15,280 nucleotides of DNA from Caldifarciminota bacterium (GCA_015490255.1 WFYF01000350.1:1-15280), one strand, 5' to 3'; counted from the stretch's first letter, positions 1-8,271 are shown. A program made the numbers and translations. The notes: generated by a model from the letters alone, not told the origin.

Positions 1-2
1 AG

Positions 3-2018
3 CAGGTGCGGGTGCTCCTTCACCGGGCACTCCAGATGGAGCCGGATGCCACGCTGGTGAACACAATCTACCGTTTTTCCGGCGGCAATCCCTATCTGGT
101 GGGGGAGGTGCTTTCCGATCTTTACCGCCGGGGATATCTGCGATTCCGGAACGTGTGGGAACTCCGGCTCCCGCCAACCTATGAACCGCCCCGGAGTGTG
201 GAGGCGCTGGTCACCTATAAGCTGGGGCTTCTCTCTCCCGAGCACACCCGCCTGCTGGAGGCCGCAGCGATTCTGGGTCCTTCCTTTGACCTGGAAAGCC
301 TTGCCGAAATTCTCGGGAAAGAGCCCGGGGACCTCCTGGATCCCCTGGAAGATCTGGTCCGGGTCCAGCTTCTGCGGGAGGAAGGAAGGGGGTTCGCCTT
401 CCAGGAGGACGTGATCCGGGAAGCGGTGCTGGCGCGAATGTCCGGGCTTCGCCGGCGAACCCTGCACGGCCGTGCCGCCCGGCTGGCGGAGCGCTCCCGG
501 GCGCCCTCCGAAGTGATCGCCTTTCACCTCCACCACGCGGGCGAACGAGAGAAGGCCTTCCAGGCTTTTCTTCAGGCCATGGACGAAGCCATGGGCGTTT
601 ACGCCTACCCCACCGCCCTGCGTCTTTCGGAAATGGCCCTGGAAAACGCTTCCTCACCGGAGGCTCGCCGTCAGGTGCAGCTGCGTCGGGGGAAAATCTT
701 CTGGTTTCTCGGAGAATACGATCAGGCAGAAGCGTGCTTCCGGGAGCTTCTCCAGGATCCGAACAACCTCGGGGAGCTGCTGGGAGAGGTCGCGGTGAAC
801 TGGCTTCAGCTTCTGGTGGCCCGGGGGCGCCACCGGGAGGCCCTTAAGGAAGCGGAGCGATTTCTCCCTCTGGTGAAAGATCCCCTCCACCGGGTTCAGA
901 TCCAGCTGGAGATGAGCTGGGCCCTGATTCAGCTCCAGGAATACGGCAGAGCCCGCACCACCCTCCGGGAGCTGGAAAAAGCGGCCGAGGCGCTGGACGG
1001 AGAGGTGCTGGCCAAGCTCTATAACCTGCGGGCCCAGATTGAAGAAGAGCGGGAACGGTGGAAACGGGCCGAGCAGGATTACCTTCGGGCCCTGGAACTC
1101 TACCGGAAGCTGGGTGATCGCCGGGGAGAGGGGGTGATTCTCACCAACCTCGGGGGCCTTTTCCTGGACCAGGACCGCCCCGAAAAGGCGCTGGAATATT
1201 ACCGCCGGGCCCTTTCGGTGTATGAAGAGATCGGCTATCTGGAAGGAAAGATGGTCACCCTGGGGGACCTGGGTGCGGTATACAACAACCTGGGGTATGT
1301 GGACGCAGCCATCAAGGCCCTCCAGGAGGCGGTGCTCCTGGCCAACCGCATGGATTACCGGCGCATCCTTTCCACTTTTTACGGGCAGCTCGGCTGGGCC
1401 TATGCCTATAAGGGGGAGAAGGAGCGTGCGCTGGGCTTTGTGGATCTCTCCCTTGAGCAGGCCCACAGTCAGGATCAGCAACAGAGCATCTTCTTCCGCA
1501 CGCTGGAGAAAGCTTATCTGCACCTTCTTTTCGGCGATCCTGCCCGGGCGCGAAACATCCTGCTGTCCCTTGAAGAGGCCCTGTCTCCCTCCGATGCCCG
1601 CAAGCGATTCTGGTGGGCTCTCACCATGCTGGAGGTGGATCTGGAAGAGGGACAGACAGATCGCCTTGCAGAGAGGCTCCAGATGATGGAAGAAGCCCTG
1701 ACCCACCTCCGGGGCCGAACCCTTCGTCTTTACGCCGCCCTGGCCCGGGCCAAGGTTCTGGCCGTCCTTGGAGAAAAGGAACCGGCGCTGGAAGCCCTCA
1801 GGCGGGCACGAAACCTTCTCCGGAAGCTCCAGGTGCCCATGGTCCGGGGGGACTTCTATCTGGATCAGGGAAAGGTTTATGCGGCACTGGGAGACCGGGC
1901 CCGGGCCCTCCGGTCCTTTCGCCAGGCGGAAAAGATCTTTCAGAACCTCGGTGTGGAACTCCTCCGGGAGGAAGCCCTCTCTCGCATCGCCGCGCTTGAA
2001 GCCCCCACCTCCCGGTAG
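3..2018 (+). CDS. STAND-type ATPase / TPR repeat protein, C-terminal part (5' end outside window)
   Basis: The reading frame is open to the left edge, so this is the C-terminal ~670 residues of a larger protein; GTG at 6 is an internal codon, not a proposed start. Seen: an SGGNP motif (nt 78-92) followed by a winged-helix-like segment with LLSPEH and LGPSF (nt 273-287). This is the end of the NTPase/arm region of MalT/LuxR- and adenylate-cyclase-type STAND ATPases. From about nt 530 to the stop the protein is a long array of TPR-like helical pairs, for example around nt 1180-1240 (ALEYYRRAL) and 1380-1440. Family knowledge: such proteins are cytoplasmic signal-integration or scaffold proteins; the ligand is unknown. 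Whether its Walker motifs are intact cannot be seen. The stop is 3 nt before the cysteine desulfurase, so they are probably co-transcribed. It shares the SGG-x-P and LGPSF landmarks with the large protein encoded downstream of ftsZ and is probably a paralogue. Confidence 0.85.
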   Translation, partial: QVRVLLHRALQMEPDATLVNTIYRFSGGNPYLVGEVLSDLYRRGYLRFRNVWELRLPPTYEPPRSVEALVTYKLGLLSPEHTRLLEAAAILGPSFDLESLAEILGKEPGDLLDPLEDLVRVQLLREEGRGFAFQEDVIREAVLARMSGLRRRTLHGRAARLAERSRAPSEVIAFHLHHAGEREKAFQAFLQAMDEAMGVYAYPTALRLSEMALENASSPEARRQVQLRRGKIFWFLGEYDQAEACFRELLQDPNNLGELLGEVAVNWLQLLVARGRHREALKEAERFLPLVKDPLHRVQIQLEMSWALIQLQEYGRARTTLRELEKAAEALDGEVLAKLYNLRAQIEEERERWKRAEQDYLRALELYRKLGDRRGEGVILTNLGGLFLDQDRPEKALEYYRRALSVYEEIGYLEGKMVTLGDLGAVYNNLGYVDAAIKALQEAVLLANRMDYRRILSTFYGQLGWAYAYKGEKERALGFVDLSLEQAHSQDQQQSIFFRTLEKAYLHLLFGDPARARNILLSLEEALSPSDARKRFWWALTMLEVDLEEGQTDRLAERLQMMEEALTHLRGRTLRLYAALARAKVLAVLGEKEPALEALRRARNLLRKLQVPMVRGDFYLDQGKVYAALGDRARALRSFRQAEKIFQNLGVELLREEALSRIAALEAPTSR

Positions 2019-2021
2019 CCC

Positions 2022-3131
2022 ATGCTTTACCTGGATTACAACGCCACAACCCCCCTGGATCCCCGGGTGAAAGGGATCCTGATGGAAGCCCTGGAAGTGT
2101 TTGGCAATCCTTCCAGCCTTCATCGTCCAGGGCAAAAAGCCCGGTTCCTTCTGGAGGAAGCCCGGGAACGGGTGGCCGCCGCCTGCGGTCGCCGTCCAGA
2201 AGAGGTGATCTTCACCGCCTCGGCCACGGAGGCCCTCAATCTGGCCATTCTGGGGTTTGCCCGGGCCCATCCGGGCGTGCCTGTGGCGGTCTGCCGCACG
2301 GAACACCCCGCTGCCCGCCGCCCCGCAGAGATGCTGGAGGGTCGGGGACATCCCATTTTCTGGATCGGCGTGGACCGGGAAGGCCAGATCCTGCTGGACG
2401 ATCTGGATGCAGCGCTGGATCGGGAGGCCGGCCTGGTGGTGATCCAGGCCGCCAGCGGGGAAACCGGCGTGATCCAGCCCTGGGAGGAAATTGCCCGGCG
2501 AGTGGAAAAGGCCGGCGCCTTCTGGCTTGCGGATGCCGCCCAGATTCCCGGGAAAGAGGACCTCCTGGCGGTGGGACGCCTGGCTCACCTGCTGGTGATT
2601 TCCTCCCACAAGGTCTATGGTCCCCGGGGGGTCGCCGCCCTGATCCGCCCGGTGGACCTGGAGATTGAACCCCTGATGTGGGGTGGAGAGCAGGAAGGAG
2701 GGCTCCGTCCGGGCACCGAAGTGGCCCCTCTGGCGTGGGCTTTCGCAGAGGCACTGGAGGTGGCGCAGCAACGCCTTCACGAGGACCGGACGCGCATGCA
2801 GGCGTTTCGGGCCAGGCTGGAAGCGGGACTTCTGGACCTGAACCTTCCCGTGATCGCACGCAACCGGCCCCGGCTTCCCAACACCACCATGTTTCTGTCA
2901 CCCGGACGGGACGGTGTCCGTATGGTGGCCGCCCTGGACGTTCGGGGGATGGCGGTTTCCAGTTCCAGCGCATGCATCACCGGTCGTGCCCAGCCTTCTC
3001 CCACGCTGATGGCGATGGGATACACCGCCTCGGAAGCCCGCCGCGTGGTCCGGGTGAGTGCAGGGAGGTGGACAGAGCCTGAAGAGGCGGACCGTTTCCT
3101 CCAGGCCCTGCAGGAGGTGCTGAACGTATGA
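2022..3131 (+). CDS. Cysteine desulfurase, class I (NifS/IscS type)
   Basis: PLP-dependent enzyme of 369 aa that converts cysteine to alanine and passes persulfide sulfur to Fe-S or thio-cofactor synthesis. Seen: N-terminal YLDYNATTPLDP, GNPSSLH (28-34), TASATEALN (65-73), the cofactor-stacking His in TEHPA (His95), Asp171 and Gln174 in the ADAAQ segment, and the Schiff-base lysine in SSHKVYGPRG (Lys197). The mobile-loop catalytic cysteine is Cys318 in SSSSACITG, and an RVSAGRWT segment near 344-351 is typical of the C-terminus. The length is slightly short of IscS (~400 aa) but normal for NifS-like members. Oddity: the usual NNE-x-G motif reads SGETG (145-149), so the Asn that commonly contacts PLP appears replaced by Gly. 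ATG 2022 has no evident Shine-Dalgarno sequence and lies 3 nt after the previous stop, suggesting translational coupling. No IscU, SufU or thiolation partner is in view, so the sulfur acceptor is unknown. Confidence 0.93.
   Translation: MLYLDYNATTPLDPRVKGILMEALEVFGNPSSLHRPGQKARFLLEEARERVAAACGRRPEEVIFTASATEALNLAILGFARAHPGVPVAVCRTEHPAARRPAEMLEGRGHPIFWIGVDREGQILLDDLDAALDREAGLVVIQAASGETGVIQPWEEIARRVEKAGAFWLADAAQIPGKEDLLAVGRLAHLLVISSHKVYGPRGVAALIRPVDLEIEPLMWGGEQEGGLRPGTEVAPLAWAFAEALEVAQQRLHEDRTRMQAFRARLEAGLLDLNLPVIARNRPRLPNTTMFLSPGRDGVRMVAALDVRGMAVSSSSACITGRAQPSPTLMAMGYTASEARRVVRVSAGRWTEPEEADRFLQALQEVLNV
3112..3119 (+). promoter_or_regulatory. Strong ribosome binding site for the Na/Pi cotransporter gene
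   Basis: AGGAGGTG lies inside the 3' end of the cysteine desulfurase gene, 8 nt before ATG 3128. It fixes the start of the transporter at the ATGA overlap and argues for strong translation independent of, or in addition to, coupling. Confidence 0.75.
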
Positions 3132-5089
3132 TTCCGCTGCTCCTGGTTGCCCTTTCCCTCCAGATCCCTGTGGACTCCCTCACAGGACTCGCCCTTTCCG
3201 GAGATGCCCAGCGCACCGTTGTGGGCCGTCCCTTCTCCCGACCCTTCCGGGTGGCGGTGGTGGACGAAACCGGAGCCCCCCAGCCCGGAGTGCCCGTGGT
3301 GGTGGCCGTGGCCACACCCGACCGGGACTGGGTCCAGGAAGAAACCACCGATGCCCGGGGCTGGGTGGAGGTCCACCTCCCCGCCGTGACCCACCCCGGC
3401 GAGGTCCGGGTGATCTTCTCCCTCCCGCCTCCTGACGGGGACGTGCGTACCCTCCGGGGATGGGTGCTGGATCAGGGCTATCTCCTTCGCCTCCTGGTCC
3501 TGTTTGTCGGAGGGTTCACCCTCTTCTTTTTCGGATTTCGGCGGGGAAGCCGGGGGCTGGTGGAGCTGGCCGGGGTTCGGGTCCGCAACGCACTGTGGCG
3601 TCTGTCCCGCCATCCCTGGACCGGGTTTCTGGGCGGGTTTCTGGCCACCCTGGCCTTTCAATCCTCCACCGCGTTTTCCGTTCTGCTGGTCTCTTTCGTG
3701 GATGCCGGCTGGGTTCCCCTCCGGGCCGCCATGGCCGCGGTCCTGGGGGGCGGGGTGGCCACCACCCTGACGGTCCAGTTTCTTGCCCTCGGGGTGTTTG
3801 ATCTCGCTCTGCTGGTGGTGGCCGTGGGCTATGTGATTGAGCGAAGACTTCCGGTTTACCGATCTCTCGGGCGCGCCCTTTTCGGGTTTGGGCTGGTCTT
3901 CTACAGCATTGCCCTCATGAGCTCGGCGGCCGGGTATCTGGAACCGTATCCCGAGGTGGCCCGGGCTCTGGCCTCCCTGCAGGCCGAATACGCCTGGGTG
4001 GGGTTTGCCCTCGGGGCCATCCTGGCGGCCCTGGTGCACTCCAGCGCTGCGGTGATCGGAATCCTTCTCTCCCTGGCTTTTCAGAACCTCCTCACGCTGG
4101 AAGCGGCCTTTCCCATCGTTCTGGGGGCCAACGTGGGAACCACCTTTACCGCCCTGGTGGCCTCCAGCGGAGGGGGGGTGGACGGACGGCGGGTGGCACT
4201 CGCCCACCTGCTGTTCAAACTTCTCGGAACCATCCTGATCTGGAAGTGGATGGTCCCTGCCAGCCAGTGGATCCACACCTTTTCAGGGAACGAGGCCCAG
4301 GCCATCGCCAACGCCCACACCCTGTTCAACCTGGGTGTGGCCGTCCTCGCGCTGCCCTTCCTCCACCTCGCTGAAGCCGTTGTGTCCCGGCTGGTTCCCG
4401 CCGAGCAGGTCACCCTTCCATCCAACACCCTCCAGGCAGAACTTTTTGAGCACCCCGAGGTGGCTCTGACCCATATTCAGCGGCGGGTTCTCCAGGTGGC
4501 GGACACCGCTTTCTTTATGGTCCGGGAAAGCCTCCAGGCCTTCCGAACGCGGGATGCGGCCCTGATTGAACGAATTCTCCGGGAGGACGATAAGATTGAT
4601 GCCCTCCAGCGGACCCTCACCCCCTTCCTCTCCCGGCTGCTGGAAGAGCACGAAATGCCCGCCGCCCTCACCCGGCGTATGGTGGCCACCCTGCACGTCC
4701 TGGCAGAGGTTGAGCACATCGGTGACATCGTGTCCCGGGACCTCATGCCCATGGCCCACAAAATGCGCCGGGAAGCCCTCACCTTCTCCGAAGCAGGCTG
4801 GGAGGACCTGGAGAGCCTGCATCGCGAGGTGCTCCAGACCTTTGAGCTCGCCCTGGGAGCCTTTACCTCCTGGGATGCCACGCTGGCCAAACGTGCCTGG
4901 GAACGCCGGGACGAGATCAATCAGTATGCCCGGGAACTCTACAGCCGCCATCTGGACCGGCTGGCTCAGGGACTCCAGGAAACCCTGTCCACCAGCACCA
5001 TCCACCTGGACGTGATTTCGGGACTGGAACGCATCAACTTCCACTGCGCTTCCATCGGCGCCGCCATCCTGGGCCACAATTCCCCGTGA
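3128..5089 (+). CDS. Na/Pi-cotransporter family protein with N-terminal Ig-like domain and C-terminal PhoU domain
   Basis: 653-aa membrane protein of the NptA/PNaS (SLC34-like) family, expected to move phosphate with sodium. Seen: a short hydrophobic N-terminus (2-13) resembling a signal sequence but lacking Lys/Arg before the core. Residues ~22-100 form a beta-rich Ig-like/Big-1-type domain (DETGAPQPGVPV near 46-57, then TTDARGW at 73-79). The first transmembrane segment is near 118-137. The two inverted transporter repeats follow, with QSSTA (178-182), HSSAA (304-308) and GANVGTT (333-339). The last ~200 residues (from ~445) are helical and acidic like PhoU, as usual in bacterial NptA proteins. 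The equivalent GANxGTT position of the first repeat reads GGGVATT, so repeat one is degenerate. The Ig-like extension is unusual: most members begin directly with a membrane helix. The start overlaps the upstream stop (ATGA) and has an excellent Shine-Dalgarno sequence. The substrate is inferred from family only. Confidence 0.9.
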   Translation: MIPLLLVALSLQIPVDSLTGLALSGDAQRTVVGRPFSRPFRVAVVDETGAPQPGVPVVVAVATPDRDWVQEETTDARGWVEVHLPAVTHPGEVRVIFSLPPPDGDVRTLRGWVLDQGYLLRLLVLFVGGFTLFFFGFRRGSRGLVELAGVRVRNALWRLSRHPWTGFLGGFLATLAFQSSTAFSVLLVSFVDAGWVPLRAAMAAVLGGGVATTLTVQFLALGVFDLALLVVAVGYVIERRLPVYRSLGRALFGFGLVFYSIALMSSAAGYLEPYPEVARALASLQAEYAWVGFALGAILAALVHSSAAVIGILLSLAFQNLLTLEAAFPIVLGANVGTTFTALVASSGGGVDGRRVALAHLLFKLLGTILIWKWMVPASQWIHTFSGNEAQAIANAHTLFNLGVAVLALPFLHLAEAVVSRLVPAEQVTLPSNTLQAELFEHPEVALTHIQRRVLQVADTAFFMVRESLQAFRTRDAALIERILREDDKIDALQRTLTPFLSRLLEEHEMPAALTRRMVATLHVLAEVEHIGDIVSRDLMPMAHKMRREALTFSEAGWEDLESLHREVLQTFELALGAFTSWDATLAKRAWERRDEINQYARELYSRHLDRLAQGLQETLSTSTIHLDVISGLERINFHCASIGAAILGHNSP

Positions 5090-5817
5090 TGCCCCGGGCC
5101 ATTCTGTGCGACCTGGACGGTGTGATCTGGCGCGGAGAGACCGTCCTTGAGGACAATCTCCGGCGCCTTCTGGCCTGGTCCCGGAAGGTTCCCCTGGCTT
5201 TTCTCACCAACAACAGCACCCGGCACCACCGGGAGGTGGCCTCACGGCTGGAAGCGCTGGGATTTGTTCAACCCGTGGTGATCACGAGCGGGCGGGTGGC
5301 CGCCCGGGCCCTGGTGCGGGAGGGCGTGTCCCGGGTTTTCCTCATCGGCGAAGAAGGCCTCGTCCGGGAACTGCAGGAGGCTGGCGTGCAGCCTGTGGAG
5401 GAAAATGCGGAAGTGGTGCTGGTGGGCATGGATCGCCGCGCATGCTATGACCGGCTGAACCGGGCCTTTCAGGAGCTCCAGCGGGGGGCCCGTTTCTGGG
5501 CAACCAACACGGATGTGTCCTATCCCGCGGAAGGGTCCCTGCATCTGGGGGCGGGGGCCCTGGTGGCGGCTCTCCGGGCAGCGGGGGGTCCTCCGGAAAG
5601 GGTCTTCGGGAAGCCCTCGCCGGAAATGTTCCGCTACGCTCTGGACCTCCTGGGGATAGCCCCTTCGCCCGAGGTCTGGGTGATCGGAGATCGGGTGGAC
5701 ACGGACGTGGAAGGAGCCGTGCGGCTGGGTCTGACCCCTGTTCTGGTGCTTTCCGGGGTAACGGCCTCCCCTCCGGACGGATTTTCCGGGATCCTGGGAA
5801 TTCCGGAAGCGCCGTGA
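5089..5817 (+). CDS. HAD-superfamily IIA phosphatase (NagD / 4-nitrophenylphosphatase-like)
   Basis: Mg-dependent phosphomonoesterase of the HAD superfamily, cytoplasmic, 242 aa (family ~250-280). Seen: motif I CDLDGVIW with nucleophile Asp8 and acid/base Asp10, motif II TNNSTR (40-45), the motif III lysine in FGKPSPEMF (Lys175), and motif IV GDRVDTD with Asp201 and Asp206. The order and spacing, with a large inserted cap between motifs II and III, match subclass IIA. Candidate substrates in the family include nucleotides, p-nitrophenyl phosphate, phosphoglycolate and glycerol phosphate; the sequence does not choose among them. Start: ATG 5089 shares a base with the transporter stop (TGATG). 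GTG 5086, one codon earlier, is equally possible, and neither has a clear Shine-Dalgarno sequence, so re-initiation is likely. Coupling to a phosphate-transporter-family gene is compatible with a phosphate-handling role, but that is inference. Confidence 0.9.
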   Translation: MPRAILCDLDGVIWRGETVLEDNLRRLLAWSRKVPLAFLTNNSTRHHREVASRLEALGFVQPVVITSGRVAARALVREGVSRVFLIGEEGLVRELQEAGVQPVEENAEVVLVGMDRRACYDRLNRAFQELQRGARFWATNTDVSYPAEGSLHLGAGALVAALRAAGGPPERVFGKPSPEMFRYALDLLGIAPSPEVWVIGDRVDTDVEGAVRLGLTPVLVLSGVTASPPDGFSGILGIPEAP

Positions 5818-6899
5818 CGATTGCGCTGGTTCTGGCCACGCTCTGCCCTTATCCGGTGATCGGTCAGGGGGTGCAGTTGTGCATGACACATCCTCCCGCC
5901 TCGTCCCGGGAGGTGCTCCGATTTCTTGCAAACAGGGGTTATCCTCTGGCGGTCTTCCTCCGCTTTCAGGGCGACACCGCCCTTGTGGACGAAGGGCCTC
6001 TCGTTCTTGCCCGGGATCTCCGCCTTTCCCCGCCTCTCCCCTTCCCCCTCCCGGACATCACGAGGGGGGTGTTTCGCTTCTCCACCGTGCAGCGCCTCTC
6101 CCGATGGCTGGAGGGACTGGGGCTGTCTGCCCGTCTCTCCTGGGAGGATGCCCGCCCGATCCTGCGCTGGGCTTTCCCCCCACCCCGGGGATCGGTGGCT
6201 CTCACCTGGGACGGACAGCGTTTTCTGGGAGAAGGAAAGATTACAGGGTGGCTGGCACGTGGATTTGTCCGCGGTGCCCTCTCCGTGGAGGGGTATGGAG
6301 ATCGCGAGCGTGCCCGGGGTGCCCTTCTCCGCCCCCTCCGCCCCTTTCTGGAAGCCCGGGGACGGATTATCTATGACAACACCGACATCCCTGCTCTTTC
6401 CGGAGAAGGAGGGCTTCAGGTGCGGGCTGGGCCATGGACGGTCGGGAGCGGTGTGCACGTGGTGTGGGACACGCTCCGGAAACCGGGAGGCGTCCTGTGG
6501 CTCGGGTGGAACCGGTCCCAGGACACGCTGGCCTTCTGGGGACTCCTGCGCAACGATGGATTCTGGGTCCGGGGGAACCTGCGGATTTCCGGGTCTCTGG
6601 CTGAAGCCATGCTTCTCGTGCAGGGAGGTACCCTTCGGGATTCTGCGCTGGCCGAGCCGCGGGGTGGGGTCCGCGCTCTCCACGGATGGCCGGAAACCGG
6701 GTTGTTCCTCGCGGGAAGTTTCGTCCGGCTGGGGATCGGTCCCCGGCGTGTGCGATTGCTTGGAGAAGGGCTGTGGGAACCCGATGAAGTCCGGTGGAGC
6801 CTGGCAGTGCGGATGGAACTTCAGGGCGTTCACCTCTGGCTCGCCCGGGGCATGCCCGACGGGCGCACCTGGGTGTACGTCACTCTCCCCATGGGGTAG
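5814..6899 (+). CDS. Exported protein of unknown function, beta-rich, possible outer-membrane barrel
   Basis: 361 aa, not assigned to a family. Seen: a hydrophobic N-terminus (about residues 2-18) like a signal peptide but without positive charges. A first ~100-residue region (LRFLANRGYPLAVFLRF, DTALVDEGP) loosely recalls a POTRA domain. The rest is a succession of short alternating-hydrophobicity strands with turns rich in Gly, Arg and Asp (for example GSGVHVVWDT, RVRLLGEGLWE) and many aromatic residues, as in a beta-barrel or beta-sandwich. There is no C-terminal Phe, the usual barrel signature; it ends in TLPMG. The GTG start overlaps the HAD phosphatase stop (GTGA), with a weak GGAAG four bases upstream. 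It is the last gene of the + operon, and its last 20 bp overlap the 3' end of the oppositely transcribed rqcH. The reading as a coding gene is firm; the outer-membrane location is inference. Confidence 0.75.
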   Translation: MTIALVLATLCPYPVIGQGVQLCMTHPPASSREVLRFLANRGYPLAVFLRFQGDTALVDEGPLVLARDLRLSPPLPFPLPDITRGVFRFSTVQRLSRWLEGLGLSARLSWEDARPILRWAFPPPRGSVALTWDGQRFLGEGKITGWLARGFVRGALSVEGYGDRERARGALLRPLRPFLEARGRIIYDNTDIPALSGEGGLQVRAGPWTVGSGVHVVWDTLRKPGGVLWLGWNRSQDTLAFWGLLRNDGFWVRGNLRISGSLAEAMLLVQGGTLRDSALAEPRGGVRALHGWPETGLFLAGSFVRLGIGPRRVRLLGEGLWEPDEVRWSLAVRMELQGVHLWLARGMPDGRTWVYVTLPMG

Positions 6900-8271
6900 G
6901 TTCCCAGGTCGCGGGCAGACGAACACGCCGGGTCTCCCCTTTCAAAACGCGGACTCTCCCCGGATTCCCCCGGATACTCCGCACATAACGGCGCCGGGTA
7001 ATCCAGACTTCTCCTTCCCCCCCTGACCGGGCGTCGGAAAACCATATTGCCAGCCGGGCCGCTTCCGTCTGATCCTCTTCTGGAGGATCGGGCTCCGGGA
7101 TGACCACATGAGATCCCGGAAAGTCCCGAACGTGAAACCACCAGGCGTGGGGTGGGGCAATGTGAAAGGTGAGACGATGGTTGTCCTGGGCGGACCGTCC
7201 CACCAGAATCCGGCTCCCTCCCGGGCCCTGAAACACCCGGTAGGGCCGGCGCTGCACCGGTGGCGATGGATGGGGTTCCGGCCGGCGGGATGACGGAGGA
7301 GAGGGCACTTCGGACTCCAGCCCTGCAAGACGTTTCCGGAGGGTTTCATAACCCCGCTTCATCTTTTTATACCGGGCAAACACCTTCTGCGCCACTTCCA
7401 CGGGATCTTCTCCAGGGTGAACCTCCACCTGCACCTCCCCTTCCCGAAACACACGCAACGCATTCGGCGGTTGGGGGAGTTCCCGCAAAATCCGCTCGCC
7501 CAGCCGGCGATAGGCCTCATAATGGGCCAGGCGCCCGAGTTCTTCCTCCAGGCGACGACGCAGGCGATGACGGGAATCCTCGCCGGCGGGTGGGTGTTCT
7601 GGAGCGGGCTGCCGAAGAAGCGCCAGGAATCCCTCCGACAAGGTGGCCAGGGGATGGGCCCGTTCGCCGGGCCGGAGAGGCACGGGACGGGGAGCCATCC
7701 AGAAGTCCTCCGGGGTTTCCACCAGGACGGGCTGCGGCCTTTTCAGCGCCAGACACACATAGTTTACCGGGTCCGAAACCCGTCCAAGATAGGGAGCCAT
7801 CCGGACCAGACGCTCCGGCTGCTCCATGAGGAGTGTGCGAAAATCGGGGGAAGGAGGTGGCGGAAAGGAATAGGGTTCCCCGGTCCGCAGGCGGGAGGGA
7901 AACCGTGCCGCCAGCACCCGGGTCTCCTCATCCAGCACAAAGACGTTCCGGTGTTTGCCCGTGAGCTCCACCACAAGGGCCCGATCTCCCGCGTGCACGA
8001 TGAACAGGCGATCCCCTGGCCGGGCCCGCACCCTCAGGATTCTGCGCCGCCGGAGCAACCGGGCCAGGACCGGCACAGACTCTCCTCCCACCTCTTCGGC
8101 AAGGGCAGCGCCCAGCTGAGAGGGGTGAAGAGAGATCAGGAGATGAGGGGGTTCGTCCATCCGGAACACCAGAATGTGCCTGTCTTCCCGCACATCCCGG
8201 ATCCGCACTCCCCGCAGCGCCGCGTCCAGCTCCCGGGCCAGGAGACACACCTCCAGCGCGTTCAGGCTCAT
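6880..8271 (-). CDS. rqcH: NFACT-family ribosome quality control protein RqcH/Rqc2 homologue (short form)
   Basis: 463 aa. RqcH binds stalled 50S-peptidyl-tRNA complexes and recruits tRNA-Ala to add C-terminal alanine tails, marking nascent chains for proteolysis. Seen: an NFACT-N domain (about 1-170) with LISLHPS (45-51), the tRNA-contacting Asp-Arg pair in RPGDRL (Asp87-Arg88) and ELTGKHRN (102-109). A helical coiled-coil/HhH region follows (about 225-335), with the characteristic VAQKVFARYKKMKRG element. The NFACT-R (DUF814) domain is at 342-450, with WWFHVRDFPGSH (377-388). RqcH/FbpA proteins usually have about 570 aa; here the middle is compact and there is no long C-terminal extension. 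Start: ATG 8271 overlaps the amrA stop (ATGA) and is directly followed by the NFACT-N start; an upstream in-frame GTG or ATG would add a segment unlike the family. It is the last gene of the division operon. Confidence 0.92.
   Translation of the reverse strand: MSLNALEVCLLARELDAALRGVRIRDVREDRHILVFRMDEPPHLLISLHPSQLGAALAEEVGGESVPVLARLLRRRRILRVRARPGDRLFIVHAGDRALVVELTGKHRNVFVLDEETRVLAARFPSRLRTGEPYSFPPPPSPDFRTLLMEQPERLVRMAPYLGRVSDPVNYVCLALKRPQPVLVETPEDFWMAPRPVPLRPGERAHPLATLSEGFLALLRQPAPEHPPAGEDSRHRLRRRLEEELGRLAHYEAYRRLGERILRELPQPPNALRVFREGEVQVEVHPGEDPVEVAQKVFARYKKMKRGYETLRKRLAGLESEVPSPPSSRRPEPHPSPPVQRRPYRVFQGPGGSRILVGRSAQDNHRLTFHIAPPHAWWFHVRDFPGSHVVIPEPDPPEEDQTEAARLAIWFSDARSGGEGEVWITRRRYVRSIRGNPGRVRVLKGETRRVRLPATWEPTPWGE

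Noticed and set aside
1180..1960. Repeated similar segments in the TPR region as a DNA repeat array
   Set aside because: Similarity is at the protein-helix level only (TPR consensus); the nucleotide sequence is not a tandem repeat.
654..2780. A 708-codon open frame on the minus strand opposite the STAND/TPR and cysteine desulfurase genes
   Set aside because: It is antisense to two clearly coding genes, is rich in Pro, Gly, His and Gln, has no recognisable motif, and arises because GC-rich codons leave the complementary frame free of stops.
2777..4276. A 499-codon minus-strand open frame opposite the cotransporter
   Set aside because: Gly/His/Gln-rich antisense frame with no plausible domain; the plus strand encodes a convincing transporter.
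6887..6896. CCCCATGGGG palindrome at the convergent gene ends as a terminator
   Set aside because: Too short, no loop space and no T-run on either strand; probably chance in coding DNA.
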